From the NCBI RefSeq assembly GCF_900292035.1, contig NZ_OMPO01000001.1, positions 1,061,192 through 1,125,191 of the forward strand: a stretch of 64,000 nucleotides of DNA. The letters run 5' to 3'. The notes below the pieces were generated by a model. That model did no database searches. It saw nothing but the letters and a program-made list of their open reading frames with translations, and was not told the origin of the DNA. Each line of letters begins with the position of its first letter. Within the stretch, counting starts at the first letter, position 1. The DNA comes from Blastococcus sp. Marseille-P5729 (lineage in GTDB: Bacteria; Actinomycetota; Actinomycetes; Mycobacteriales; Antricoccaceae). Of this stretch, positions 44,181-53,175 are shown piece after piece. Made by a program: the position numbers and the translations under genes.

Positions 44181-45188
44181 ATGTCGACCACTGAGACATC
44201 AGTCGTCGCGCCAGACGGCGCCGGCGCACCAGCATCACCACCGACCGACCCGTCGCGCCACACATCCAAGGTCCGCGCTGGAGACCGCGTCTTCCGAGGG
44301 CTCTCGGCAGGTTCGGGCACCGTCGTCCTGATCATGATGGCGGCGATCGCCTTCTTCCTGATCTACCGCGCGATCGACGCCCTGTCTGCGAACCAGGCGA
44401 ACTTCCTGACCTACGACGCCTGGCAGCCGGACGCCGAGACTCCGATGTTCGGCATCGCGGCACTCGCCTTCCACACGCTGATCACCTCGATCATCGCGAT
44501 GATCCTGGCCGTGCCGATCGCGGTCGGCATCGCGCTGTTCATCTCCTTCTACGCACCGCGCCGGGTCGCCACGACCCTCGCCTACCTCGTCGATATCCTC
44601 GCCGCGGTGCCCTCCATCGTCTACGGCCTGTGGGGTGTCTTCTTCCTCGCGCCGAACATGTCCGGCCTGGTGATGTGGCTGGACAAGTACCTCGGCTGGA
44701 CGGTCATCTTCGACTACCGCCCCGAGAACATGCCCAACAACCGCTCGGACTTCACCGCCGGCGTCGTCCTGGCGATCATGATCCTGCCGATCGTCGCCGC
44801 GCTCGCCCGCGAGGTCTTCCGGCAGGTCCCGCGCACCAACATCGAGGCGGCGTACGCGCTCGGCGCGACCCGCTGGGAGATGATCAAGATGGCGGTGCTG
44901 CCCTTCGGCCGCCCCGGCATCGTCTCGGCCTCGATCCTCGGCCTGGGCCGCGCGCTCGGTGAGACCATGGCCGTGGCCTACATCCTGTCGGCGGCCTACA
45001 ACATCAACTGGCACATCACCGAGTCCGGCGGCATCACGTTCGCCTCCAACATCGCCTTGAAGTACGGCGAGGCCGACACCATCGGCACGGGCGCACTGAT
45101 CGCGTCCGGAATGGTGCTGTTCATGATCACCCTGATCGTGAACTCCCTCGCCCAGGCCATCCTGCGCCGAGGAATGGTGAAGCACTGA
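44181..45188 (+). CDS. pstC: Phosphate ABC transporter permease PstC
   Basis: PstC (335 residues) is one of the two membrane subunits of the phosphate importer. A polar N terminus of about 45 residues precedes six membrane segments; LGATRWEMIKMAVLPFGRPG is the ATPase-contact EAA loop. The stop overlaps the pstA ATG by one base (TGATG). Confidence 0.95.
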   Translation: MSTTETSVVAPDGAGAPASPPTDPSRHTSKVRAGDRVFRGLSAGSGTVVLIMMAAIAFFLIYRAIDALSANQANFLTYDAWQPDAETPMFGIAALAFHTLITSIIAMILAVPIAVGIALFISFYAPRRVATTLAYLVDILAAVPSIVYGLWGVFFLAPNMSGLVMWLDKYLGWTVIFDYRPENMPNNRSDFTAGVVLAIMILPIVAALAREVFRQVPRTNIEAAYALGATRWEMIKMAVLPFGRPGIVSASILGLGRALGETMAVAYILSAAYNINWHITESGGITFASNIALKYGEADTIGTGALIASGMVLFMITLIVNSLAQAILRRGMVKH

Positions 45189-46279
45189 TGAGCACCGCGA
45201 CCACTCCCCCTGCCTCGCCTTCGCGCGCGAAGCGGACCGACAACGCCCTCGCCGGACGCAAGCTCTCCAAGCCGCTCGTGTGGGCGCTTCCGGTCGCCGT
45301 CCTCGCACTGACCTGGCTGCTGTTCCTGATCACCCCCCTCCAGGGGGTCGCCGGGTTCGTCGTCACCGCGCTGCTGCTGTACCTGATCATCCAGACGATC
45401 CTCAGCTTCACCGCCGAGGGACCGCGCCAGGCCCGCGACCGCCTCGCGACCACGCTGATCTACGTGTGCTTCGCGCTGGCGATGCTGCCGCTGGTGATGA
45501 TCATCTGGTACACGATCAGCCGCGGGACCCGCGCGTTGACGATGGACTTCATCACCAGCTCGATGTTCGGCGTCATGTCCTCGGAGTCCGGGGGCGGTGC
45601 GACGCACGCGATCTACGGAACGCTGATCGTCTCGCTGATCGCTGCCGCGATCGCGGTGCCGCTGGGCATCTTCACCGCGATCTACCTGGTCGAGTACGGC
45701 GGCAAGACCTGGTTCGGCCGCACGGTCTCGTTCTTCGTCGACGTCATGACCGGCGTCCCGTCGATCGTCTCGGGTCTGTTCATCTACGCCTTCTGGCTGC
45801 TGACCCTCGGCAACAACCGCACCGCCCTGGCCGGCGCGCTGTCGCTGGTTCTGCTGATGCTGCCGATCGTCGTCCGCTCGACCGAGGAGATGCTCAAGCT
45901 GGTCCACGACGACCTGCGGGAGGCCTCGTACGCCCTGGGCGTGCCCAAGTGGCGCACCATCACCAAGATCGTGCTGCCGACGGCGATGTCGGGCATCATC
46001 ACCGGCGTCATGCTCGGCATCGCCCGCATCATGGGCGAGACCGCGCCGCTGCTGCTGCTGGTCGGCACCAACGTCCGCACGAACTACGACCCCTTCGAGG
46101 GTCAGATGGAGACCTTGCCGACATTCGTCAACAAGTACTTCCTCCTCGCTGCCGGCAACTCCGAGTCGGCGAACGCCGACCGCGCGTGGGCGGCAGCGCT
46201 GACCTTGATCATCCTGATCATGCTGCTCAACTTCGGCGCGCGGATCATCGCCCGCTACACCGGCGTCAAGCAGAAGTAG
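45188..46279 (+). CDS. pstA: Phosphate ABC transporter permease PstA
   Basis: PstA (363 residues) pairs with PstC. Beyond the six core segments it has two extra N-terminal membrane segments (about residues 30-48 and 50-72), as in several actinobacterial PstA. The EAA loop is LGVPKWRTITKIVLPTAMSG, and VDVMTGVPSIVSGL is a family signature. Confidence 0.95.
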   Translation: MSTATTPPASPSRAKRTDNALAGRKLSKPLVWALPVAVLALTWLLFLITPLQGVAGFVVTALLLYLIIQTILSFTAEGPRQARDRLATTLIYVCFALAMLPLVMIIWYTISRGTRALTMDFITSSMFGVMSSESGGGATHAIYGTLIVSLIAAAIAVPLGIFTAIYLVEYGGKTWFGRTVSFFVDVMTGVPSIVSGLFIYAFWLLTLGNNRTALAGALSLVLLMLPIVVRSTEEMLKLVHDDLREASYALGVPKWRTITKIVLPTAMSGIITGVMLGIARIMGETAPLLLLVGTNVRTNYDPFEGQMETLPTFVNKYFLLAAGNSESANADRAWAAALTLIILIMLLNFGARIIARYTGVKQK

Positions 46280-46311
46280 TCATCGACCCCCTTCGATAGA
46301 AGCAGGAACAC

Positions 46312-47088
46312 ATGAGCAAGAGCATCGAGGTCAACGACCTCAACATCTACTACGGCGACTTCCTCGCGGTGCGTGATGTGTCGATGACGATCGCCCCGCG
46401 TACCGTCACCGCCCTCATCGGCCCGTCCGGCTGTGGCAAGTCGACCGTGCTTCGCGCCCTCAACCGCATGCACGAGGTCATCCCGGGGGCGTACTGCGAG
46501 GGCCAGGTGCTGCTCGACGGCGAGGACATCTACGCCGCGGCCGTCGACCCGGTGAACGTACGCCGCCAGATCGGCATGGTCTTCCAGCGGCCGAATCCCT
46601 TCCCCACCATGTCGATCTACGACAACGTCGTGGCCGGCATGAAGCTGCAGGGACGCACCAAGAAGAGCGAGACCGACGAGGTCGTCGAGCGCTCTCTCAA
46701 GGGCGCGAACCTCTGGGACGAGGTCAAGGACCGCCTCTCCAAGCCCGGCTCCGGCCTCTCCGGCGGCCAGCAGCAGCGCCTGTGCATCGCGCGCGCGATC
46801 GCCGTCCAGCCCGACGTCCTGCTGATGGACGAGCCCTGCTCCGCGCTCGACCCCATCTCGACCCTCGCGATCGAGGACCTGATGAAGGAGCTGAAGGAGA
46901 AGTTCACGATCGTCATCGTCACGCACAACATGCAGCAGGCCGCTCGCGTGTCCGACATGACCGGCTTCTTCAACCTGAAGGCGACCGGCGAGCCCGGCGA
47001 GCTCGTGGAGTACGACGAGACCTCGAAGATCTTCTCCAACCCGTCGAACAAGCGCACCGAGGACTACATCTCCGGCCGCTTCGGCTGA
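46312..47088 (+). CDS. pstB: Phosphate ABC transporter ATPase PstB
   Basis: PstB (258 residues) drives phosphate import. Walker [14 protein letters not shown]-loop [10 protein letters not shown], signature [15 protein letters not shown], Walker [14 protein letters not shown], switch [14 protein letters not shown]. It ends the pst operon; phoU is not here but next to senX3. AAGCAGGA precedes the ATG. Confidence 0.97.
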   Translation: MSKSIEVNDLNIYYGDFLAVRDVSMTIAPRTVTALIGPSGCGKSTVLRALNRMHEVIPGAYCEGQVLLDGEDIYAAAVDPVNVRRQIGMVFQRPNPFPTMSIYDNVVAGMKLQGRTKKSETDEVVERSLKGANLWDEVKDRLSKPGSGLSGGQQQRLCIARAIAVQPDVLLMDEPCSALDPISTLAIEDLMKELKEKFTIVIVTHNMQQAARVSDMTGFFNLKATGEPGELVEYDETSKIFSNPSNKRTEDYISGRFG

Positions 47089-47109
47089 TCGGCTCTCTCC
47101 TCCGAGGCC

Positions 47110-47155
47110 CGCGCCCGGCACCCTGGCGATCCCAGGTGCCGGGCGCGTTCGTTCT
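47110..47155 (+). terminator. Intrinsic terminator after pstB
   Basis: Perfect 13-bp arms (CGCGCCCGGCACC and complement) around a 12-base loop, followed by TTCGTTCT. It begins 22 bp past the pstB stop and ends just before the SURF1 promoter, so it most likely closes the pst transcript. Confidence 0.8.
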
Positions 47156-47176
47156 GCGGACGCGTACCGTTGAGAT

Positions 47177-48001
47177 GTGTATCGCTTCCTGACCTCGCCA
47201 CGGTGGATCGCCGGCATCCTCGTCGTGCTCCTGGCCGCTGCGACCATGGTGCGACTCGGGGTCTGGCAGCTCGACCGGATGCACCAGAAGCAGGATCGCA
47301 ACGCCGCCATCAGCGCCAACCTGGAGGCGACTGCGCAGCCGGCAGCGGAGTTCATTCCCGCGTCGTCCGACCAGCGTCCGGCGCCCGGGAACGAGTGGGC
47401 GAAGGTGTCGATCACCGGCAGCTACGACGAGTCGCAGACGATCCTGATCCGCCAGCGCTCCTTCGACGAGGGAGTGGGTTACGAGATCGTGGTGCCCTTC
47501 GCAGCCGACGACGGACGCACCTACCTGGTCGACCGCGGGTACGTGGTGGCGACCGCGGGCGCGGAGGTCGCCCCGGAAGTCCCGCCGCCGCCGTCCGGCA
47601 CGGTCACCGTCACCGGCAATGTCAGGGTGCCGTACGACGCGTCCGCAGCGGCCACCCGCATCGAGTACGTCGGCGCTTATCGGAGTGTGCGCGCTCTCGA
47701 CCCCGCCGTGCTGTCCGACGAGCTCGGCGCTGAGCTGGCCGGCGGATACCTCACGGTCACGGCCGAGGACCCCACCGACGGAGGTACGGTCGCGGCGATC
47801 TCCCGGATCCCGGTTCCCGCGCTGGACGACGGCCCGCATCTGTCGTACGCCGTGCAGTGGTGGCTGTTCGCGCTGCTCACGCTCGGCGGGCTGGTGTACG
47901 TCGTCCGCCGCGAGGCGATCGACCGGCTGCTGGCCGAGGAGGACCTGGACGACGGGGACGTCGCCGAAGACGACGACGTCCCCGCTGCCTCGGGCGTCTA
48001 G
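47177..48001 (+). CDS. SURF1 family cytochrome oxidase assembly protein
   Basis: A 274-residue SURF1-like protein with membrane segments at about residues 9-27 and 222-242 enclosing an extracytoplasmic domain, the classic layout. Family signatures are LGVWQLDRMHQK and SYAVQWWLFAL. SURF1 helps insert haem a in aa3-type oxidase. The acidic C-terminal tail is extra. TACCGT ends 6 nt before the GTG (leaderless). Its stop abuts the stop of the convergent binding-protein gene. Confidence 0.9.
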   Translation: MYRFLTSPRWIAGILVVLLAAATMVRLGVWQLDRMHQKQDRNAAISANLEATAQPAAEFIPASSDQRPAPGNEWAKVSITGSYDESQTILIRQRSFDEGVGYEIVVPFAADDGRTYLVDRGYVVATAGAEVAPEVPPPPSGTVTVTGNVRVPYDASAAATRIEYVGAYRSVRALDPAVLSDELGAELAGGYLTVTAEDPTDGGTVAAISRIPVPALDDGPHLSYAVQWWLFALLTLGGLVYVVRREAIDRLLAEEDLDDGDVAEDDDVPAASGV

Positions 48002-49261
48002 CTACTTCTGGTGCGGGGCCTTGTAGTTCTTGGCCTCCTCGGACTCGGTGAGCTCCTGCTTGACGGCCAGCGCGCCCGGCTTGGACTTGTCGACCACCAG
48101 GATGTAGCTCTCCTTGCTACTGGAGGCACCCTCGGTCGAGAAGTCCAGCTTGCCGGTCAGGCCGTCGGACTCCAGGCTGCTGATCTCCGCCTTGGCATCG
48201 ACCAGACCCTGGCGGGTCATGTCACCGTTCTCGCAGGCGATGTTGAGCACCTCCTCGAACGCCAGGCCCCAGGTGTAGCCCTGCACCGAGCCGATGTTGG
48301 GCTCGTCGTCGGACATCTCCTGCACCGCCGCGAGGATCTCGTTGGCCTTCTCGTTGTCGCCGCCGAAGGGCACCACCGAGGACTCCATGTAGTAGTTCTG
48401 CAGGGCGGCCTCGACGTTGGCGTCGGTGAGCATGTTGGGGGCGAAGGACGGGTTGTTGCCGATCAGCGGGACCTCCAGACCCTGCGCCTGGGTCTGGACG
48501 GCGATGGAGGTGAGCGCTCCCGGCGGAGTGGTGACGGCAATCGCCTTGACGCCCTCGCTCTTCATCTTGGTGACGGTGGCGGTCATGTCGGTGTCGGCAG
48601 CGGCGATCGGTGCCTCGACGATCTGGATGTCGTGCTCGGCGGCGTACGCCTTGCTGCCCATCAGCCCGTTCTGGCCGTACTCGGAGTCGACGTAGATGTG
48701 GCCGATCTTGTCGCCGTCGGCGATCAACCCCTCCGACTGCAGGAACGCCAGCCCGTTGATCATCTCGACGTCGTAGGTCTGACCGACGATCATCACCTCG
48801 GGCGTGTCCAGATTGACCGACGCCCACGCCGCGGTGACGGTGAGCATCTTGTCGGAGACGAGCTTGGACTTCAGCGCCGCGACGATGTGCGATCCGCCGA
48901 GGTTGATCATGCCGACGGACTCGTTCTTGGCCGCCTCGTACAGCGGTACCGCGTTGTCGACCTTGTAGGCGGTGTCGCGGATGTCGAGCTTGATCTCGCG
49001 GTCGCAGATGCCGCCGTTGGCGTTGACCTCTTCGGCCCACACCTTGGTGCCGTTGACGAAGGCGAGGCTAATCACCTTGAACACGCCGCTGAGGTCGGAC
49101 AGCTCTAGGAGGGTGATCTCGTCGTCGGTGACGCCGTAGTCAGTCTTCAGCGAGCCATCGCCTCCACCATCTGAGCCTCCTGAGCTCTTGGTGGAGCACC
49201 CGGTCACGGCGAGTGCAATTACGGCAGTGGCGGAGACGGCGGCAGTGCTCAACTTGCGCAT
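48002..49261 (-). CDS. Branched-chain amino acid-type ABC transporter substrate-binding lipoprotein
   Basis: A 419-residue family 6 (LivJ-like) periplasmic-type binding protein. Lipoprotein signal MRKLSTAAVSATAVIALAV with lipobox VTGC, then a Ser/Gly linker and two lobes; VNANGGICDREIKLDIRD is typical of the family. No Liv permease or ATPase is near, so it is an orphan that must dock with a transporter elsewhere or act as a sensor. GAAAGGG precedes the ATG, and a perfect palindrome lies 40 bp upstream. Confidence 0.87.
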   Translation of the reverse strand: MRKLSTAAVSATAVIALAVTGCSTKSSGGSDGGGDGSLKTDYGVTDDEITLLELSDLSGVFKVISLAFVNGTKVWAEEVNANGGICDREIKLDIRDTAYKVDNAVPLYEAAKNESVGMINLGGSHIVAALKSKLVSDKMLTVTAAWASVNLDTPEVMIVGQTYDVEMINGLAFLQSEGLIADGDKIGHIYVDSEYGQNGLMGSKAYAAEHDIQIVEAPIAAADTDMTATVTKMKSEGVKAIAVTTPPGALTSIAVQTQAQGLEVPLIGNNPSFAPNMLTDANVEAALQNYYMESSVVPFGGDNEKANEILAAVQEMSDDEPNIGSVQGYTWGLAFEEVLNIACENGDMTRQGLVDAKAEISSLESDGLTGKLDFSTEGASSSKESYILVVDKSKPGALAVKQELTESEEAKNYKAPHQK

Positions 49262-49300
49262 GGTTTCCCTTTCAACCCGCTGACGATCGGCTCGGTCAGC

Positions 49301-49320
49301 ATTTGACAAGAATGTCAAAT
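49301..49320. promoter_or_regulatory. 20-bp perfect palindrome in the divergent promoter region
   Basis: ATTTGACAAGAATGTCAAAT has perfect 8-bp arms around four bases. Each strand carries TTGACA, so the site could be the -35 of either divergent gene and an operator at once. It lies 40 bp from the binding-protein start and 112 bp from the PEBP gene. No regulator gene adjoins it. Confidence 0.62.
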
Positions 49321-49431
49321 TGTTGCGGAGAAGGGAATATCTGGTGCGGGTCAGGCCGGCTCGCAGGGCCTGCGAGCCGACGCGGAGGCAGGTAGGTTCG
49401 CAGATGACGTCCAGACCCATTGGAGGCAGCA

Positions 49432-49980
49432 ATGACGAACCCGCTCAAGCGACCGCAGCACCCCGACCCGTACGAGCTCATGCCGAAGACCGGCTCGTTC
49501 ACCGTGACCAGCGCCGATGTCCGAGATGGCGAGCAGATGGGCCTCGACCAGGTCCACCCGACGGGCAACCCGGACGGCAAGAACACCTCGCCGGCACTGT
49601 CCTGGGAGGGCGCTCCCGACGGCACCAAGGGATATGTCGTCACCTGCTTCGATCCCGACGCGCCGACTCCGTGCGGCTTCTGGCACTGGCTGCTGCTCGA
49701 CCTCCCGGCCGACGTCACCTCCCTGGAGACCGGCGCAGGCTCGGAGGGCGGCAGCCTCCCGCAGGGCGCGTGGCATGCGCGCAACGACTACGGCACGAAC
49801 GACTTCGGCGGCGCCGCGCCTCCGCAGGGCGACGGTCCGCACCGCTACTACTTCGTCGTCCATGCCCTCGATGTCGAGAAGCTAGACATCCCCAAGGAGG
49901 CCTCGGCAGCGTTCGTGAGCTTCAACCTCGCCTATCACACCCTGGCCCGCGCGATCCTGACCCCGACGTACGAGCACTGA
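49432..49980 (+). CDS. YbhB/YbcL family PEBP protein
   Basis: A 182-residue phosphatidylethanolamine-binding-protein fold member (Raf kinase inhibitor-like family). The anion pocket is formed by KNTSPALSWEGAP, CFDPDAPTPCGFWHWLL and the late GPHRYYFVVHAL. Bacterial roles are poorly known. The ATG has GGAGGCAGCA upstream. It is cytoplasmic (no signal). A repeat hairpin begins 27 bp after its stop. Confidence 0.9.
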   Translation: MTNPLKRPQHPDPYELMPKTGSFTVTSADVRDGEQMGLDQVHPTGNPDGKNTSPALSWEGAPDGTKGYVVTCFDPDAPTPCGFWHWLLLDLPADVTSLETGAGSEGGSLPQGAWHARNDYGTNDFGGAAPPQGDGPHRYYFVVHALDVEKLDIPKEASAAFVSFNLAYHTLARAILTPTYEH

Positions 49981-50006
49981 CCGCTCGCTCCGGCACGGCC
50001 TAACCC

Positions 50007-50067
50007 GATCTGCGGGGCAGTGGAGCGCACTATCGCGCCGATATCGTGCTCCGCTGCCCCGCAGATC
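50007..50067. repeat. Hairpin repeat, copy 1 (REP-like)
   Basis: A 61-bp palindromic element: arms GATCTGCGGGGCAG and CTGCCCCGCAGATC (14 bp, perfect) with an imperfect inner stem (GGAGC-CAC / GTG-CTCC). The core TCTGCGGGGCAG-N33-CTGCCCCGCAGA is 57 bp. A second copy with the same arms and spacer length is at 62687-62745. It lies between convergent genes (PEBP protein and crotonase), so it may also end both transcripts. Confidence 0.8.
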
Positions 50068-50131
50068 CAGGCGCGCGGACGACGCGCGCTAGGACCGGCG
50101 CGCCACTGTGGACCGCTTTCGCGCCAGAACC

Positions 50132-50902
50132 CTAGATGTCCTCGAACGAGCCGCCGCGGCCCTTCCCCGAAGCGAAGCGCTGGGCCCCGTCCAGGCCGTT
50201 CGCTTCGAGTGACCGGACGCCGAGCGCGAACTCGTTGCGCATCGCGGCCGGCTCGTCATAGCCCCACTGCTCCAGCACGGACCGGCGATCGTTGCGCATG
50301 CACTCCTGCGGCATCCGGGCGATCTGCTTGGCCAGCGCCACGGCCTGCTCGGTCGCCGTCCCGTCGTCCACCAACCGGTTGGCCAGGCCGATCTCGTAGG
50401 CCTCCTGACCGTCGACCGGGCGCCCGGTCAGGATCAGGTCGAGGGCGCGGCTCTGCCCGATCAGCCGCGGCAACCGGATCGTGCCGCCGTCGACCAGCGG
50501 CACCCCCCACCGCCTGCAGAACACGCCCAGGGTGGCGCTGCGCTCGACGACCCGTAGGTCGCACCAGATCGCCAGCTCCAGACCGCCGGCGACGGCGTTC
50601 CCGTGGACCGCCGCGATGACCGGTTTGCGCAAGCGCATCCGGCTGATCCCCATGGGGCCGTCACCTTCTGGCGACATGCGGTTGGCACGATCGGTCCCGA
50701 TGGCCTTGAGGTTCGCGCCCGCGCAGAATGACGGACCCTCCCCTCGCAGGACGGCGATCGAGGCGTCCTGCGAGGCATCGAAGGCACGCATGGCCTCGGC
50801 GAGCTGCGCGGCCATCTGGCCATCGACCGCATTGTGCCGCTCGGGTCGCGCCATCGTGATGATCGCGACCGGCCCGTCGTACTCCACGACGACATCAGCC
50901 AT
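50132..50902 (-). CDS. Enoyl-CoA hydratase/isomerase family protein
   Basis: A 256-residue crotonase-fold enzyme. The oxyanion-hole stretches are SFCAGANLKAIG and HGNAVAGGLELAIWCDLRV. The two usual hydratase glutamates are not both evident (positions read CDLRVVERSATLGVFCRRWG), so hydratase, isomerase or thioester hydrolase activity cannot be settled. It overlaps the upstream ligase stop by 8 nt, making a ligase-crotonase operon for an acyl-CoA pathway. Confidence 0.88.
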   Translation of the reverse strand: MADVVVEYDGPVAIITMARPERHNAVDGQMAAQLAEAMRAFDASQDASIAVLRGEGPSFCAGANLKAIGTDRANRMSPEGDGPMGISRMRLRKPVIAAVHGNAVAGGLELAIWCDLRVVERSATLGVFCRRWGVPLVDGGTIRLPRLIGQSRALDLILTGRPVDGQEAYEIGLANRLVDDGTATEQAVALAKQIARMPQECMRNDRRSVLEQWGYDEPAAMRNEFALGVRSLEANGLDGAQRFASGKGRGGSFEDI

Positions 50903-52430
50903 TGTTCTGCTCCTTCCATAGCGGCTCGCGCAAGGCGCGGCGCAGGATCTTCCCGACGGCCGACTTCGGGATCTGCTCGGCGAAGAGCACCCGCTTCGGC
51001 GCCTTGTGCGGTGCGAGGCGAGCCCTCACGAAGTCGATCAGCTCGCCCTCGCTCGCCTCATGCCCGTCGCGCAGTGCCACGAACGCAGTGACGGCCTCGA
51101 CCCACTTCTCGTCCGGTGCGCCCACGACGGCGCACTCACCGACAGCGGGATGCTCGCAGAGCACGTCCTCGACCTCGCGCGGATAGACGTTGTAGCCGCC
51201 GGTGATGATCATGTCGCTGCGCCGGTCGACGAGGTAGAGGTACCCGCGTTCGTCGATCCGGCCCATGTCGCGGGTGCGCAGCCACCCGTCCGGTGTCGTC
51301 ATCTCGGCGTTGAGCTCGTCGGCCCGGAAGTAACCGGCCATCCGGAAGGGTGCATCGAGCTGGATCTCACCCACCTCACCCGGGGCGACGGGGTTCCCGT
51401 CGTCGTCCGCGATCCGCAGGTCGGCGTCCACCGCGGGCTGCCCGCACGCGCCCCACAGCGACTCGTCGTCGTGGTCGGCCGCGCTGAGCACCGCGATGCA
51501 CAGCGGGGCCTCGCTCTGCCCGTAGTACTGGGTGAGGATCGGACCCCACGCCTCGCGGGCGCGGCGCAGCACCGCAGGCGGCATCGGGCTCGCGCCGTAG
51601 ATGACCTGCCGCACCGAGGACAGGTCGGCCTCGGCCGCGGCAGGTGAGTTCACGAGCATCCCGATCATCGTGGGCACGAGGTTGAGCTCCGTGGCGCGGT
51701 ACCGGCGTACGGCGTCCAGGTAGCCCTGCGGTTCGAACCCTGACAGGACGGCGGAAGCGCCACCGCGTATCCAGTACGGCAGCACGAACGTGCCGCTGGC
51801 GTGAATCAGCGATGCGGCGTGCAGCATCACGCTATCCGGGCCCGGATCGACCAGGTTCGACAGGATGTTGGTCGTGATGGCACCGAAGGAGCCGTGCGTG
51901 TGGACGACGGCCTTCAGGACGCCGGTGGTGCCGGAGGTGTACAGCTGCAGGCAGGGGTCCTCGGGCGAGATCTGGACATCCGGCTCAGGGGCCGGCTCGT
52001 CGAGCCGATCGAGCAGGTCGCGCTCGTCGGCGTCGTCCGTCACACCCAGGCCCGCCAGACGCAGGCCTGGTCGCCGCGTCGCCAGCTCGCGGGCGCGCTC
52101 GGCGAGCGCTGCGTCGTGGACCAGCACGCTGCAGTCGGCCTCGTCGATCATCCGCGCGTGCTCTTCCAGAGATAGGCGAGCATTCAGCGGCACCCGCACG
52201 ATCCCGGACTTCATCGTGGCGAAGTCGATCGGTATGGACCACAGGCCGTTGCCGACGAGCAGCGCCACCCGCTCGCCCTTGGCGACCCCCATCTCAGCGA
52301 AGGCGGCCGAGATGCGGTTCGCTGCCTGATCGACCTCCTTGAAGGTCATCGTCTGGTCCTCGAAGTACACCGCCGTACGGTCTGGGAACTGAGCTGCACC
52401 TCGTCTGATGAGGCTCACCGCGATCGCCAT
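50895..52430 (-). CDS. AMP-dependent acyl-CoA synthetase (FadD-like)
   Basis: A 511-residue adenylate-forming ligase activating a carboxylic acid to its CoA thioester. P-loop YTSGTTGVLKAVVHTH, then YGQSEAP, motif DGWLRTRDMGRIDERGYLYLVDRRSDMI and catalytic Lys in KSAVGKILRRALRE near the C terminus. All motifs are intact. The substrate is probably a fatty, aromatic or branched acid. Expression is likely controlled by the divergent TetR regulator. Confidence 0.92.
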   Translation of the reverse strand: MAIAVSLIRRGAAQFPDRTAVYFEDQTMTFKEVDQAANRISAAFAEMGVAKGERVALLVGNGLWSIPIDFATMKSGIVRVPLNARLSLEEHARMIDEADCSVLVHDAALAERARELATRRPGLRLAGLGVTDDADERDLLDRLDEPAPEPDVQISPEDPCLQLYTSGTTGVLKAVVHTHGSFGAITTNILSNLVDPGPDSVMLHAASLIHASGTFVLPYWIRGGASAVLSGFEPQGYLDAVRRYRATELNLVPTMIGMLVNSPAAAEADLSSVRQVIYGASPMPPAVLRRAREAWGPILTQYYGQSEAPLCIAVLSAADHDDESLWGACGQPAVDADLRIADDDGNPVAPGEVGEIQLDAPFRMAGYFRADELNAEMTTPDGWLRTRDMGRIDERGYLYLVDRRSDMIITGGYNVYPREVEDVLCEHPAVGECAVVGAPDEKWVEAVTAFVALRDGHEASEGELIDFVRARLAPHKAPKRVLFAEQIPKSAVGKILRRALREPLWKEQNNG

Positions 52431-52444
52431 GCTTGCGCCTTTCG

Positions 52445-52470
52445 TTAATCCGACCGTTTGGTCTGTTTAA
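52445..52470. promoter_or_regulatory. Candidate TetR operator between ligase and tetR genes
   Basis: A 26-bp near-palindrome centred on GACC-GTTT-GGTC: TTAATCCGACC on the left and GGTCTGTTTAA on the right match at nine of eleven arm positions. It lies 15 bp from the ligase start and 22 bp from the tetR start, so one site could control both promoters. Confidence 0.68.
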
Positions 52471-52491
52471 CTGGAATGGCAAGATCATCGC

Positions 52492-53097
52492 GTGCAGACC
52501 AGAGCCCGTCAAGAGCGTTCCGAGCGAACCCGTGCCGCGATCGTGGACGCGGCTACGGGCTGTCTCGTGCGCTATGGCTTCCGCGGGACCACCATGGAGC
52601 GAATCCAACGAGAGGCCGGCGTGTCCCGTGGTGCGCTGACCCATCACTTCGGTTCGATGCCGGACCTGCTGCTGGCGGCCATCGAGGAAATCGCACACCG
52701 TCACGGCGAGGAGATCGAGCGCACGATCGCGGCGGCCAGCCAGGCCGACCCCACCGAGGTTCTCGTCGATGCACTGCACAAGATGATGCATCGTCCGGTT
52801 TTCCTGGCCGGGCTGGAGCTTTGGGCCGCCGCCCGCACGGACCCAGTGATGCAGCCGGCGCTGGCGCAGAGCGCTCGATCGGCCAGCGAACGCCTCCGCG
52901 CGGCCGTCACAACGGCGCTCGATCCTGGCTTGTCGCCCGCTCAGCAGTCACTGGTCTACGACGGCCTGATGGCGATGCTTCGAGGTCTGGCGCTCGGGTC
53001 GGTCATTCGTGATCGCCCCGATCGAGAGCGCGAGATCCTGCGGTTGTGGCTCCGGCAGTTCCGCGCCGCCGGGCCGGGCAAGGCCAGCGAGTACTGA
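52492..53097 (+). CDS. TetR/AcrR family regulator
   Basis: A 201-residue regulator with the N-terminal HTH (about residues 10-58; ERIQREAGVSRGALTHHFGS) and a helical ligand domain. Divergent from an acyl-CoA ligase/crotonase operon, it most likely senses an acyl-CoA or the free acid. The start is GTG. Its stop codon lies in the left arm of a long hairpin. Confidence 0.88.
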   Translation: MQTRARQERSERTRAAIVDAATGCLVRYGFRGTTMERIQREAGVSRGALTHHFGSMPDLLLAAIEEIAHRHGEEIERTIAAASQADPTEVLVDALHKMMHRPVFLAGLELWAAARTDPVMQPALAQSARSASERLRAAVTTALDPGLSPAQQSLVYDGLMAMLRGLALGSVIRDRPDREREILRLWLRQFRAAGPGKASEY

Positions 53098-53175
53098 GGC
53101 GGGCGACGACCTGCTGCATGAGAATCTCGCTACATCCGCCACGAGATCGCACAGGATCGCGCTGACCCGCCTCAG
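53094..53175. terminator. Long hairpin after the TetR gene
   Basis: Arms CTGAGGCGGG and CCCGCCTCAG (10 bp, perfect) enclose 62 bp with an inner ATCTCG/CGAGAT stem. The left arm contains the tetR stop codon and the right arm the end of a decayed epimerase gene. No U-run is present. It may terminate tetR, or be a mobile-type palindrome left at a deletion scar. Confidence 0.5.
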
